Shown here piece by piece: positions 47,176 to 57,217 of a stretch of DNA of 64,000 nt. The notes under the pieces are model-generated. The model had not been told where the DNA came from, did no database searches, and worked only from the letters and a program-made list of their open reading frames with translations. Every line of letters begins with the position of its first letter. Position 1 is the first letter of the stretch. The position numbers and the translations under genes are program-made. Source of the DNA: Dyadobacter subterraneus (lineage in GTDB: Bacteria > Bacteroidota > Bacteroidia > Cytophagales > Spirosomataceae); assembly GCF_015221875.1 (NCBI RefSeq), contig NZ_JACYGY010000001.1:1488001-1552000 (forward strand). The letters are read 5' to 3'.

Positions 47176-47966
47176 TATTTCTTTGAAAGATCTCTTGATA
47201 AAGGCCAGTTTTTAAATGATTGAAGAAATTCAGTAACCGAAGCCGCTGCACTTTCCAGCAAATGTTTTCCCTTCTCAGCATTGGCCAGCTGCGGTTCTCC
47301 GCTGCTACCGTTTGAGGAAATAAATTGCGTTTGTTTGAATAGGGTGACACCCCGGTATGCCTCGTCATCTTCCCAGAGAATATATCCGTTACTTTCCGGC
47401 CGCATTGGGCGCACGGCATTTTCCATCCATACTTTTTCAGGAAAAAGGTGAAGCATCATGCTGGTTTCGTACTCACAGGCGTGGCTGAGCGCGGGACTTT
47501 CCATAGGCGACTGTCCTGCGAAAACTTTACCGGCCGTCTCCCAATAAGTGACCAGTGCAATGTTGGGTGATAAATCTGAATCGTATTTATTTCCTAAAAT
47601 TGCCAGCGCCTGTTTCACCGGAGTAATATTTCCCCCATGCCCGTTTAGCAAAACAATTCTGCGAAAGCCACTTTTCAGCATGGATTCAACAAGCTCAACA
47701 ATAATCAACGTATAGGTATCAGCGGTAATACTGATTGTTCCTCCAAATGCCAGGTGATGATGACTTGAACCATAAGCCAGTGTCGGGCAAAGCAAAATAC
47801 CTTCACTTAGATTTTGCTCAGCCTTTTGGGCAATCCAGGTTACCAGATCTGTATCCGTGGAAACACCCAGATGCGGACCATGCTGCTCAATGGCGGCTAT
47901 TGGTAAAACAATAACCTTATCTCTAAGCTGGTTGATCTTTGGATAGCTCAAATCTGAAAACTTCAT
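47175..47966 (-). CDS. Creatininase-family metallo-amidohydrolase
   Basis: The start is the ATG at 47966; the frame extends to a TTG at 47978. The creatininase signature is clear: VIVLPIAAIEQHGPHLGVSTD (Glu, His and Asp metal ligands), YGSSHHHLAFGGT and LLNGHGGN. The family hydrolyses cyclic amides, formamides or lactones. It is the first gene of the operon, about 90 bases downstream of a 33-base inverted repeat that is probably the GntR operator. By context the substrate is a nitrogen-containing sugar derivative. Confidence 0.92.
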   Translation of the reverse strand: MKFSDLSYPKINQLRDKVIVLPIAAIEQHGPHLGVSTDTDLVTWIAQKAEQNLSEGILLCPTLAYGSSHHHLAFGGTISITADTYTLIIVELVESMLKSGFRRIVLLNGHGGNITPVKQALAILGNKYDSDLSPNIALVTYWETAGKVFAGQSPMESPALSHACEYETSMMLHLFPEKVWMENAVRPMRPESNGYILWEDDEAYRGVTLFKQTQFISSNGSSGEPQLANAEKGKHLLESAAASVTEFLQSFKNWPLSRDLSKK

Positions 47967-48054
47967 AATATTCACCAACGTTTACAAATACATTTATCTC
48001 TTAAAAGCGACCTGATAAATAAGTTGCTCTGAAATAGTATTATAATTTGATCAA

Positions 48055-48093
48055 TTATTGTTTACAAAAATATGTATATTTTGTAAACAATAA
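48055..48093. promoter_or_regulatory. Putative GntR operator/promoter upstream of the creatininase operon
   Basis: Arms 48055-48069 and 48079-48093 are perfect 15-bp inverse complements (core TTGTTTACAAAA) with a 9-base spacer. On the minus strand the repeat contains TATTTTTG, a Bacteroidota -7-like element, about 100 bases before the creatininase start. The same 33-base architecture recurs upstream of susC (57218-57250). Confidence 0.6.
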
Positions 48094-48144
48094 AATAGTT
48101 TGACAATATAATTTTGAATTTGGCCGCGCGAAATTTTACCATGA

Positions 48145-50217
48145 TCAAAAATCAGGTTTAAATAGTTCTTCAAAAGACTTTGTTGCCACATGATCCGGAT
48201 TATTTTGAATGCGGTAATCATTCACTTTCAGATGCAATTTTTGCCAAAGGGCGTGCTCGACATCAAATCTTCCCAGAATTGTATTAAGCCGGTAAGGTTT
48301 GTATTCTGAGTTCCAGGCCTGTTCGTAAGCCGATTTTAATGCTCCGTTTTCATCCATCATATCAACAAGCAGTCCGTGACACAAATAAGTGATGTCATAA
48401 ACCACAAAATCGTTTTTCTTCTTTTTCAACATCGAATCATTCCAGCGGTCGCAAACCGTTTTTGCCCAGAGAAACCTTGTGGCGGTATAATGCATAAGTC
48501 GGGCCGAAACTAAAAGGGAATTTATGAACGGTGCATCATTTTTATCACATTTTTCCAAAGCGGAAATAAGTGCTGATTGCGCTTCTTCACTGTTTTTTCT
48601 GGCATTTTTAAAATCCGCAAGATGTTTTTCTGTGTTGGAAAGATAATAGGGCAAAAACGGATTTGACCAGCTTTCGATGATTGTTCCTCTTGGCATTCCA
48701 TTGGTATTGCGACCAAGACATTTGTCAAGATTTTGATTTGATTTTTGAAGAAATTCAAAGGCTGATTTCATTTTATCCGCTACTTTGGGAAAATTAAGAG
48801 CCGCAAAATCGGAGGCAAATTTATTTTTATCCGCTGTAATTCCTTGCCATGCACCAATGCTGCCGTAAGCCATAAAGAGCCAGGAAGGTCGGAGGAAAGG
48901 TTCAACAGGATCGGTCCACACTGAATTAATAAATCCCAATGTTTTATTGCGGATTCCTGCTTTCAAACATAGGTCAATATTGGTATAAGTATAATCTGCA
49001 TCGGGATAAATGTGGCCCCAACCGGATACGGCAGGCTGAATCAGGAATTTTCTTTTTTCTACAAGAACCGGATTTAAATACCTGTTAATCTCAACAGTAT
49101 CAGGTTTATATTCCCAGATTACCGGAATTACGTCCTTTGGGATTTTACCAATTATTTCCGGATAATAGTTATTCATGTCCGTCCAGGTCATAACGGTTTT
49201 ACCATATTTTTTTAATTCAGACTGAACGAAATCCAGCTGTTGCAGCCAGAGTTTTTCCGAGCTGATTTTGATATCGCCATCATCTGCAATGCGTTTGGTT
49301 TCCCAGGTTTCATCAAAACCGACATGGATAAACGGACTTTTGAAAAGTTGAGTATACTGACCAATCCAGTTGGTTAACAGTTCATTGACTTTTGGATTTC
49401 CTGGATCCAGCTCATGACCATAATGGCCGATGGAAAGATTCGCATATTTCTCATTTCTAAGCAGTTCATGCAAATGGCCATACAGATTTAAAAAAGGAAT
49501 CACATCCATATGACGCTGTTTTCCGTAGGCAATTATTTCGACAATATCCTTTTTGGAATAACCTGTTTTGTATCCCAGAGAAGGAAAACCATCGAGTTCG
49601 ATGCTTACCTCATTATAAAAATAATATTGATTGGTTTTGAATTTCGCCAGAAAATCAATCTGCTTTTTTATTTCATCCACCGTCAAAAGACCACCGTGGG
49701 CGAAATCCATCATAATCCCCCGGTAAGTAATTTTTGGTTTGTCCTTAATGGTAATAAAAGAGAAAGCAGCATTTTTGCCATATCCCTGAGCCAGCTGACG
49801 AAGGGTTTGTACAGCATAATATAAACCTGTGGAGGTATGGGCTTCAACCTGGATTTTTCCTGATGAAATGCTTAGTTGATACCATTCTCTTTCACTGTTT
49901 CCATCCATTTCAGAAACCTCGGCAAGTTGATGTCCGGTTTCTTTAATTTTAAATTGAAAAGTAGCCTGTGACGAAATTGAAGCTGTTTTTGGATATTTTC
50001 CTGTGCGTTCCTGAACAACGGATTTTAGCTCATTCACAGCGAATGATATATCCTCCGATGCATTTTTTGGAACAAATACTGAAAGGTTTTCAAGTGGAAA
50101 TACTCCTTCTTTGACCTGAACGAAATTGGGTTTGGGTAAAAGTAAAGGCTCATTTTGTGCAATTGCACTGATACTAAAAAGAAATAAAATCCAGGTTTTT
50201 GTAACTGATTTTTTCAT
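48145..50217 (-). CDS. GH20-like beta-N-acetylhexosaminidase family protein
   Basis: The 690-residue protein has a signal peptide (residues 1-21), a GH20b-type beta domain (VQERTGKYPKTASI ... TGLYYAVQTLRQLAQG), and a TIM barrel with ITYRGIMMDFAHGGLLTVDEI and the acid/neighbour Asp-Glu pair in FIHVGFDETWE. The consensus H-x-G-G-D-E reads H-V-G-F-D-E here, and the C-terminal 200 residues are helical and not typical of classical GH20. Substrate is probably a beta-linked GlcNAc or GalNAc. It lies 43 bases after the heparinase-like gene. Confidence 0.8.
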   Translation of the reverse strand: MKKSVTKTWILFLFSISAIAQNEPLLLPKPNFVQVKEGVFPLENLSVFVPKNASEDISFAVNELKSVVQERTGKYPKTASISSQATFQFKIKETGHQLAEVSEMDGNSEREWYQLSISSGKIQVEAHTSTGLYYAVQTLRQLAQGYGKNAAFSFITIKDKPKITYRGIMMDFAHGGLLTVDEIKKQIDFLAKFKTNQYYFYNEVSIELDGFPSLGYKTGYSKKDIVEIIAYGKQRHMDVIPFLNLYGHLHELLRNEKYANLSIGHYGHELDPGNPKVNELLTNWIGQYTQLFKSPFIHVGFDETWETKRIADDGDIKISSEKLWLQQLDFVQSELKKYGKTVMTWTDMNNYYPEIIGKIPKDVIPVIWEYKPDTVEINRYLNPVLVEKRKFLIQPAVSGWGHIYPDADYTYTNIDLCLKAGIRNKTLGFINSVWTDPVEPFLRPSWLFMAYGSIGAWQGITADKNKFASDFAALNFPKVADKMKSAFEFLQKSNQNLDKCLGRNTNGMPRGTIIESWSNPFLPYYLSNTEKHLADFKNARKNSEEAQSALISALEKCDKNDAPFINSLLVSARLMHYTATRFLWAKTVCDRWNDSMLKKKKNDFVVYDITYLCHGLLVDMMDENGALKSAYEQAWNSEYKPYRLNTILGRFDVEHALWQKLHLKVNDYRIQNNPDHVATKSFEELFKPDF

Positions 50218-50260
50218 TCTGAGATATTTACGAAATGATTTTTAACCTGCGTTGATGTGA

Positions 50261-52156
50261 TTATTTTGGCCAGTCTTTTAAAGGTGGCAATGGATTTGTC
50301 GCTTTAATTTTGCCACTTCCCGGAATTAGAAATACCTGAAATGTTTCTTTTTTACCTGCCGGAATTACAGTTTCAAAGCCAACGAGCGTGGTGTCCGGAT
50401 TTGGATCATCATAATCGTGCGGCGGATTTGTTGTCCAGGTTTTTATTGAAATGTCAGCTGAATTTGGAATGCTGATTATCAGTTTTTTGCCATTCTGGAT
50501 CAATTCAGCCTGATTACCATTTAATTTTACTTTGGCAGATGTCAGCATAACCCAGCGGACTTTTGTGTCCTTGTTCAGATTTTCAATTTCATCTGAAACA
50601 ACTACATATTGTCCATCCATAAGCGCAATACCACGCTGCGCTTTTTTAACCTGACCTTTATATATGGACGAAATATCCGTAACCGCATTTGTGAAGTGTA
50701 AATTTTCGGAATAGTTTGTAATAGGAGCGTAACCGTCCACGCGCTGCAAAGAATCGTTGAATGTTAAAGTGTTGTGTGAGAAGTTGTTATACCTAAATAT
50801 CTCCCAGCGTTGTCCATTTTGTTTATTCGCCCAAAGATCGATGTTTTTCAGTTCCAGTGCTGTGTATTCCTGAAAACCAAAATCTTTTGCCCAGCGGATT
50901 CCGTCTGCTTCCAAAACAAAAGAACCAGCGTCCATATGTCCGTGCGTGACAGACGGTGAGCCGCCTTTTATCCCCACAAAAATAGCATTGGGATCTGTCC
51001 ATGAAGACCTTATTAAAGCCACAGGATTTTTCCCGGCGCCAGTCCAGATTCTGTTTTTGGGAGCGCTAATCTTTTCAATATCAATATTTTGTCCCCATAG
51101 CATGAGCGCAGGCAGAAGTCTGTCGGTGTTTTGGGCGAGTTTTTCTTTTGTTAGAAAGATGCGCTCGTTCCAAAGCAGTAAAGGATCCTCTAATTTACTC
51201 GCAAACCAGAACATGGCTGGCTGTAAAGTAGAGGTTTCGGAAGCATCCGAGTAGTTGAAATTCTTACCCGTAGGCCCGATCATATTTTCAAGATAAGCGG
51301 CCGTTTTTAAAAATCCCGGTATTTTGTTAAGTCCAAAATCAGTTTTGAAAACCTTTTCAATGGCATTCAAAAACATCACATTGAAAGTTGTTCCATAACT
51401 CCAGTAGGTATATCCTTCGGCAAATGCACCGTCCGGACCATTGTCTATCATTGCAATTTGAATACTTGCAATGGTGCGGTTAATGACCTTTTCTGCCAGT
51501 GCCGGATCATCTTCATAAACTGCGAGCGCACCAAAAGATCTGCCTGCATTACATACCTGATTCCAGTTATTGGTGACAGACAGCCATTTGCGGTAGTTTG
51601 GATAGGCGGGATCAAACGATGTGGCGATTCCTTTTTTTTTAATCGCTTCCTTAATAATTGAACGCGATTTTTCGGACAGATCATGATACAGCCAATCATA
51701 ACCGATTGCGACGGCCATTGTCATTTCGGTAACGTCCAGATAATGGTCCGGATTCCAGTCTGAGAAATTGGATACAGCTAATAATTCCTGCTCGGCTCTG
51801 TTTAGATATTTCCTTTCATGTGTCATTCGCCAGGCATAACTCAGATGGAAAACCCGGTTCAGGCATTCTCTGGATTTGGCTAAAAGTCTGACGCCAAAAA
51901 GAATTCTTTCAACAGGTTTTGTCAAAAGCATACTGTCACATTTTAATAGAATTTGCTTGTGAACCTCTGACAGTATACGTTGTACTAAAATCGCTTTTTT
52001 GATATTGTTTTCTTCACCTGCCAGCAGCAGTATTCTGGGATGATCAGGAATGGGTGCAGCGGAATTAATAAATTTCAGCGAGTCTATGTGATGAGGTTGA
52101 GCATAGATTGCTGAAAAATTAATCAGTAAAAAGAAAAACAATCCGAAATACCGCAT
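50261..52156 (-). CDS. Heparinase II/III-family polysaccharide lyase
   Basis: The start is the ATG at 52156, which begins a signal peptide (RYFGLFFFLLINFSAIYA); a frame starting at 52192 would begin inside the intergenic hairpin. The N-terminal (alpha/alpha) toroid contains WLSVTNNWNQVCNAGRSFGA, the central sheet domain contains GSPSVTHGHMDAGSFVLEADG with the catalytic His region, and NNFSHNTLTFNDS follows. These match PF07940 lyases, which cleave uronate-containing polysaccharides by beta-elimination. It is preceded by susD and followed by the GH20-like gene. Confidence 0.9.
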   Translation of the reverse strand: MRYFGLFFFLLINFSAIYAQPHHIDSLKFINSAAPIPDHPRILLLAGEENNIKKAILVQRILSEVHKQILLKCDSMLLTKPVERILFGVRLLAKSRECLNRVFHLSYAWRMTHERKYLNRAEQELLAVSNFSDWNPDHYLDVTEMTMAVAIGYDWLYHDLSEKSRSIIKEAIKKKGIATSFDPAYPNYRKWLSVTNNWNQVCNAGRSFGALAVYEDDPALAEKVINRTIASIQIAMIDNGPDGAFAEGYTYWSYGTTFNVMFLNAIEKVFKTDFGLNKIPGFLKTAAYLENMIGPTGKNFNYSDASETSTLQPAMFWFASKLEDPLLLWNERIFLTKEKLAQNTDRLLPALMLWGQNIDIEKISAPKNRIWTGAGKNPVALIRSSWTDPNAIFVGIKGGSPSVTHGHMDAGSFVLEADGIRWAKDFGFQEYTALELKNIDLWANKQNGQRWEIFRYNNFSHNTLTFNDSLQRVDGYAPITNYSENLHFTNAVTDISSIYKGQVKKAQRGIALMDGQYVVVSDEIENLNKDTKVRWVMLTSAKVKLNGNQAELIQNGKKLIISIPNSADISIKTWTTNPPHDYDDPNPDTTLVGFETVIPAGKKETFQVFLIPGSGKIKATNPLPPLKDWPK

Positions 52157-52177
52157 TTTGAAATTGTTAAAGTTGAA

Positions 52178-52227
52178 ATTTCTTTGAATCACAGCACTTG
52201 TTTAAAAGTGCTGTGATTCAAAGAAAT
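52178..52227 (-). terminator. 22-bp perfect hairpin between susD and the lyase gene
   Basis: Arms 52178-52199 and 52206-52227 are perfectly complementary with a 6-base loop. It begins 2 bases after the susD stop. The flank on the lyase side has only a weak T run, so it may be an attenuator or an mRNA-stabilising structure that lowers lyase expression relative to susCD. Confidence 0.7.
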
Positions 52228-52228
52228 A

Positions 52229-53797
52229 CTAGTTTTTATCCCACCACAATGGCGTCGCTGCATTGTCGGGACCGCCTAACATTTTAACGGCTTTGGCCAC
52301 TTCGGCTGCATTGGTCTGTTTTTCGGTATCCAGAAACGGCATGCGTCTGATGAAAGTACCTTGCGGCAAATCCGTGTTTTCGCTGTGTACAACCGTATAA
52401 AGTTTTGGAAGCCCGGATCTTCTTAATTCTGCCCAGCCTTCTGCGCCGTCAGGATATAGTGCTAGCCATTTTTGCTGCGCGATTTGTTTTCTTTGCATAC
52501 TTTCTGTGCCGCTGAAAAGTACCGGATAGTCATTCACAGCGGGAGAATTCATGCCGTCCTGTGGTGCAATCGGCGTTGCTGTGCTGCTGATGTATTTCGT
52601 AATCGCTGCATTGTCAGTAATTCCCCACTGGGCCATGGAAGCCTGGATTCCTTTTTTGTAAAAATCCTCAGCGGTTCCTCCCATATTCCAGCCGTTAAGC
52701 GCACCTTCCGCACGAAGAAAATAGGCCTCTGCGGTATGCATGATATCCTGGGAAACGTTGTAGGTGGTTTTCCAGTCGTTGTTCACCCAGTTTACCCAGC
52801 GCGTTCCCATATTGGAATTGAATAATCTTGAATTGATATCAAGGATTTTTTCAGAAGTAAAAAGTCCGTTTCTCACGCCTTCGAAAGTTCCGGTTGAGAT
52901 GGCTGGCTGAAAATAAACCGGCAAACGCGGATCATTGTATCCTTTCAAAACGGATTCCATCGCAGCACTCATCCGGATATCATCCCAACCGGAAGTTACA
53001 GCTAATCCGTTGTATTCGTTGTAGGTCGTTGTGGATTTTGGCATATAGGCATCGTCTGCAATATCAGTCAAAACACCGGCAGCCACGGCCGCTTCCGCCT
53101 GCTGTTTGGCAAGCGTCGGGTTTACTTTCGAAATACGAAGTGCAAGTCTGAGCCTTAGCGTATTAGCAAATTTCATCCAGGCTGTGGCCGGGCTTGCATT
53201 TTTGTTGTAAATTAAATCGTAAGTCCCAAAAGGTTTGTCAGTATTATGCGCTTTCAGAACGGTTGAAGCAGCATCAAGTCTTTTAAAAAAATCATAGTAA
53301 ACCGAATCCTGCGGAGTATAAGAAATATATCTGTTACCGGAAGCTGCATCAAAATAAGGAATCGGGCCGAAATAATCGGTAATTCGGTGAAACATCCAGA
53401 CCCACCATATATTGGCTAGCGCATTTTCAGAAGTTTCGGCTTTGGTGCCGGCCATAATGGTTTTTAACTGCGGCGCGGCTGCGGTATAAACTGGATTCCA
53501 GCAAGCCGGCATCCAGTCCTGACGAATCACATAACGATCCGTAGGAAACGAATGGGCTGCCTGGGAGAAAAACTGGGAATATACCGAAGCAATGGTTCCT
53601 TCGCCAACCTCAAAATTATCGGGACTTAAAGTGGGCGTCATCAATGCATACGCAAATTGAAAAGGGTATTCAGTAGCGCCAATGGTACTGATTTTGGTTG
53701 CATCGGTATTGATCGAATCGTAATCATTGGTGCAGCCATGGAGCCCGATCGCCGTAATGGCGAGTAAAAAAAGCTGGTTTTTTATCGTCTTAAACAT
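52229..53797 (-). CDS. susD-like: SusD/RagB-family glycan-binding lipoprotein
   Basis: The 522-residue protein has a lipoprotein signal (GLHGC, Cys22) and TPR-like helical repeats of the SusD-like_2 family: NIWWVWMFHRITDYFGPIPY, MKFANTLRLRLALRISKV and YFLRAEGALNGWNMGG. It binds glycan at the cell surface and caps the SusC pore. It follows the susC gene by 11 bases. The ligand is not evident from sequence. Confidence 0.93.
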   Translation of the reverse strand: MFKTIKNQLFLLAITAIGLHGCTNDYDSINTDATKISTIGATEYPFQFAYALMTPTLSPDNFEVGEGTIASVYSQFFSQAAHSFPTDRYVIRQDWMPACWNPVYTAAAPQLKTIMAGTKAETSENALANIWWVWMFHRITDYFGPIPYFDAASGNRYISYTPQDSVYYDFFKRLDAASTVLKAHNTDKPFGTYDLIYNKNASPATAWMKFANTLRLRLALRISKVNPTLAKQQAEAAVAAGVLTDIADDAYMPKSTTTYNEYNGLAVTSGWDDIRMSAAMESVLKGYNDPRLPVYFQPAISTGTFEGVRNGLFTSEKILDINSRLFNSNMGTRWVNWVNNDWKTTYNVSQDIMHTAEAYFLRAEGALNGWNMGGTAEDFYKKGIQASMAQWGITDNAAITKYISSTATPIAPQDGMNSPAVNDYPVLFSGTESMQRKQIAQQKWLALYPDGAEGWAELRRSGLPKLYTVVHSENTDLPQGTFIRRMPFLDTEKQTNAAEVAKAVKMLGGPDNAATPLWWDKN

Positions 53798-53808
53798 GAT
53801 ATAATATT

Positions 53809-56800
53809 TTAAAATGACAGTTTCAGGTTAAGTCCAATATTTCTGGTCGAAGGAAGATTGTAATACTCAATTCCCTGATAATTACTATTTCCAAAACTAA
53901 CTTCCGGATCAAAATCCATTTTACGTTTGCCGATTCCGGGGATATCCAGAATGGCGTTGCCGCGGTAGATAAAGAAAAGATTTCGGGCTACAAAAGATAG
54001 TCTGGCCGATTTGATAAAACCTGGAAGATTACCAAATGAATAACCGAAGGTCAATTCCCTGACTCTTACGTTGGTTGCGTGGTAAGAGAAAAATTCACCC
54101 CAGGAGTAGTCGCCCTGCGCAACAGTTTGCCAGAATTTTTCAGCATTGATTGCGACTGTGTTGGGTGCTCCTTCCGGCGTTACTGCATTTACTGTCCATG
54201 ATCCTGCATCGCGGAAATTTTCAGTTACGGATGAAGTTCCCGCATAAGCCGTTTGCGCTGCTGTTCCTGAGGTGATTATACCGCCAAATTTGCCATCAAC
54301 CAATACGGATAAGGTCCAGTTTTTATAAGAAAAACTGTTGCTGAAACCTGCTGAAAATTTAGGATTGTAGTTGCCAAGTCGTTGGATATCATCGGTTTTA
54401 ACCGGAACACCGTTGGTGTTAACCACATATTTTCCGTTCAGTGTTTTCCATTTATAACCGTACAAATCACCATAAGATCCGCCTTCTTTTATCAATGGCG
54501 TAGCTGTACGTACACTGGTTGATGAACCCAGATAAAGCTGGCTTACACCTTCGTAAAGTGAAATAACTTTGTTGGTGTTGACAGCATAATTAAGGCCGAC
54601 ATTCCAGGTGAAGTTTTTGCCCGTAACCGGTTTTCCGGATAGTACAAGCTCAAAACCTTTATTTTGGATGTTCCCTGCATTGACATTTAAAGTAGAATAT
54701 CCTGAGGAAGCTGGTGCGGCAACATTTAGCAGCTGATTTTTTGAATTGGTTTTATAATAGGTAAAATCAACCCCTAAGCGACTATTGAAAAATCTCCATT
54801 CGGTACCAAATTCTGCCGATTGTGTTAGTTCAGGTTTTAAATTTGCTATGGCTTTTGTGCTGCTGCTGGCAATATATCCGCCGAAACCTCCACGTATATA
54901 CGTATAAGTCTGACCTAGCAAATAAGGATCTGCATCGTTACCAACTTTGGTAAGCGAGCCCCGAACTTTTCCCAGACTAACCCATGAAGGAAGTTTCAGC
55001 ATTTCAGAAACAATCGCCGAAAGTCCTACCGATGGATAGAAGTAAGAATAAGGCGATGGCAGCGTGCTTGACCAGTCATTTCTGGCTGTAAGATCCAAAA
55101 ACAGGTAATCTTTGAACGAGAACTGAGCTGTTCCATACACGGATTGTAATTCTCTTTTTGTCGTGTTAGCTTCTACTTTAAGTGTGGTGGCGTAGCTTAA
55201 ATCATATTTGTTGTTGAATCCAAGTCCGTCAGCTGCATTCACACGGTGACGAAGATTTCTGTTTAAAACCGATCCTCCGATATTGTAATTAATTTTGAAA
55301 TCAGAAGTAATCTGATTGTTGCCCGTCAGAAGGATGTCCAGGTTTCTTTCGGAGATAAAATCATTTCCTTCCGAGTAGTAACCGCCTGGCTGTCTGGCAT
55401 AATTGACCGTATTATTGGCGTATTTCTGGGTGATAAAATCATTGTAACTATCCGAACTCACGCGTCCCTGGATATTAAGCCAGTCGGTCAGTTTGTATCT
55501 CAATACCAAGAGACCGGTAACTCTGCTTCTGTTTTCGTCGTGATGAGTATTATTGATTGTCCAGTAAGGATTCATATAAACCGGGTCCGGACTGGTCCAA
55601 TAAGTTGGCGTTTCAACGCCGGTAATGCTAACGTTTTTGTAGCTTTTTAAAGTTTCCGGATCCACGCTGCGCGGCATGCGGTATACGTTGGCTACAACCA
55701 TACCATCTCCACCGACTCCCGGTTTATTTTTGATACCCTGGATCAGGTAGGTAACTTTGGCGTCCGCTGTCAAACGGTCTGTAAGATTGAAGGTGACACG
55801 GGAGTTGAAAGTATTTCTGGTCAGGCTGTTATAAGGTACAATCCCGTTGATAAAATTATTTGAATATGAAAAATAGGACTGGACTTTGTCTGAGCCAGCG
55901 GTAATCCCAACAGAATTATTATTGGAAACTGCGGTGCGGAAAAAGTCTTTTACATTATCAGGATAAGCCTGAAGACTCACCGTATTTCCGGCCCAGTTGG
56001 TAACACTTTGTCCTGCAATTTTTGGTCCCCAGCTGCCATTGGTTATTGTAGAATAAGTCCCGCCAGCGCCCTGAGCGTAAGAATTTTGGAAATTTGGGGT
56101 AGTTAATGCTTTGTCAAACGTAACGCCGGAATTGAAGTTGACGTTGATCTTTCCACTTTTGCCTTTTTTTGTTGTAATGATAATAACCCCGTTTGCAGCA
56201 CGACTTCCATACAAAGCCGCACCGGCTGCACCTTTAAGTACATTGATGGATTCAATGTCGTCAGGATTAATATTGGATGCTCCGTCGCTGCCGCTCTGCC
56301 CGCCGCTGTCATAGCGGACCTGTCCCGCTGGTGAGGAATTGTCAATTGCTACCCCGTCGACCACAATCAGCGCATTGTTGGAACCCTGAATTGACCGGTT
56401 GCCGCGCAGAACGATGCGGGTCGCGCCGCCTGGCCCGTTCGCTGAGGGCGTGATCGTAAGGCCCGCCACTTTTCCTGAAAGTGTATTAGTAAAGTTGGCA
56501 TCTCTTACTTCGTTTACCTGTTCTCCTGTGATTTTCTGTGTGGCATATGTAAGGGTTTTTGCAGATCTTTCAATACCCAGCGCTGTTACTACAACTTCCT
56601 GTAAGCCAACACTTTCTTCTGCCAGGATTATGTCGCCCAAATCGGATTTACTACCGATTTCAATTTCCTGGGATTTCATTCCTATGTAAGAAATCACCAG
56701 CGTGTTTGCATTTGCCGGTACGGTAATATTGAAGGCGCCGTCTTTGTCTGCCAGTACACCTGATGTCGACTGTTTTGCGATAACAGATGCGCCGGGAACC

Positions 56801-56988
56801 GGAGCGCCTTTATGGTCCAGAACCCTTCCTGTAACTTTTTTTACCTGCTGTGCCTGAGCCGGTGCCAGAAATGTAATCAGTATTAAATATAAAATGAAAG
56901 TGGCAGCAGTAAATCGGGACGTAACGTAGGGCTTTGGCCGGAAATCTCTTAACAGAGGTGACCTGAATGTTTTTGTAGATTTTTTCAT
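53809..56988 (-). CDS. susC-like: SusC/RagA-family TonB-linked outer-membrane transporter
   Basis: The 1059-residue protein has a signal peptide (to about residue 46), a carboxypeptidase-like regulatory domain (VTGRVLDHKGAPVPGASVIAK), the SusC plug (LQEVVVTALGIERSAKTLTY, LRGNRSIQGSNNALIVVDGV) and a 22-strand barrel to the terminal GLNLKLSF. It imports oligosaccharides with SusD. Its start lies 230 bases downstream of the second 33-base inverted repeat, so the leader is long. Confidence 0.95.
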   Translation of the reverse strand: MKKSTKTFRSPLLRDFRPKPYVTSRFTAATFILYLILITFLAPAQAQQVKKVTGRVLDHKGAPVPGASVIAKQSTSGVLADKDGAFNITVPANANTLVISYIGMKSQEIEIGSKSDLGDIILAEESVGLQEVVVTALGIERSAKTLTYATQKITGEQVNEVRDANFTNTLSGKVAGLTITPSANGPGGATRIVLRGNRSIQGSNNALIVVDGVAIDNSSPAGQVRYDSGGQSGSDGASNINPDDIESINVLKGAAGAALYGSRAANGVIIITTKKGKSGKINVNFNSGVTFDKALTTPNFQNSYAQGAGGTYSTITNGSWGPKIAGQSVTNWAGNTVSLQAYPDNVKDFFRTAVSNNNSVGITAGSDKVQSYFSYSNNFINGIVPYNSLTRNTFNSRVTFNLTDRLTADAKVTYLIQGIKNKPGVGGDGMVVANVYRMPRSVDPETLKSYKNVSITGVETPTYWTSPDPVYMNPYWTINNTHHDENRSRVTGLLVLRYKLTDWLNIQGRVSSDSYNDFITQKYANNTVNYARQPGGYYSEGNDFISERNLDILLTGNNQITSDFKINYNIGGSVLNRNLRHRVNAADGLGFNNKYDLSYATTLKVEANTTKRELQSVYGTAQFSFKDYLFLDLTARNDWSSTLPSPYSYFYPSVGLSAIVSEMLKLPSWVSLGKVRGSLTKVGNDADPYLLGQTYTYIRGGFGGYIASSSTKAIANLKPELTQSAEFGTEWRFFNSRLGVDFTYYKTNSKNQLLNVAAPASSGYSTLNVNAGNIQNKGFELVLSGKPVTGKNFTWNVGLNYAVNTNKVISLYEGVSQLYLGSSTSVRTATPLIKEGGSYGDLYGYKWKTLNGKYVVNTNGVPVKTDDIQRLGNYNPKFSAGFSNSFSYKNWTLSVLVDGKFGGIITSGTAAQTAYAGTSSVTENFRDAGSWTVNAVTPEGAPNTVAINAEKFWQTVAQGDYSWGEFFSYHATNVRVRELTFGYSFGNLPGFIKSARLSFVARNLFFIYRGNAILDIPGIGKRKMDFDPEVSFGNSNYQGIEYYNLPSTRNIGLNLKLSF

Positions 56989-57217
56989 ATTCTAATTTTT
57001 TTCTGAACACGAATTGGTAGTAATGGTTAAATTCTTACGGCGCATGGCCTGCTTGTTTCCAGCGATCTGTACTGGGTTACTGACTTGAGTCAAACTGTTG
57101 AGGATACTTTGGAAAGACAATTATTTTGTCATAGGCAAAATATGGTTTAGTAAAAATAAATATTTCAAGCTCTGGTTTGTGTGAAGCTTTATTTTGGTTA
57201 CTATAAATTGCGATAAA

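Noticed and set aside
50261..52156. Calling the lyase a heparin-specific enzyme
   Set aside because: PF07940 covers lyases for heparan, alginate and other uronates; no specificity determinants can be read here.
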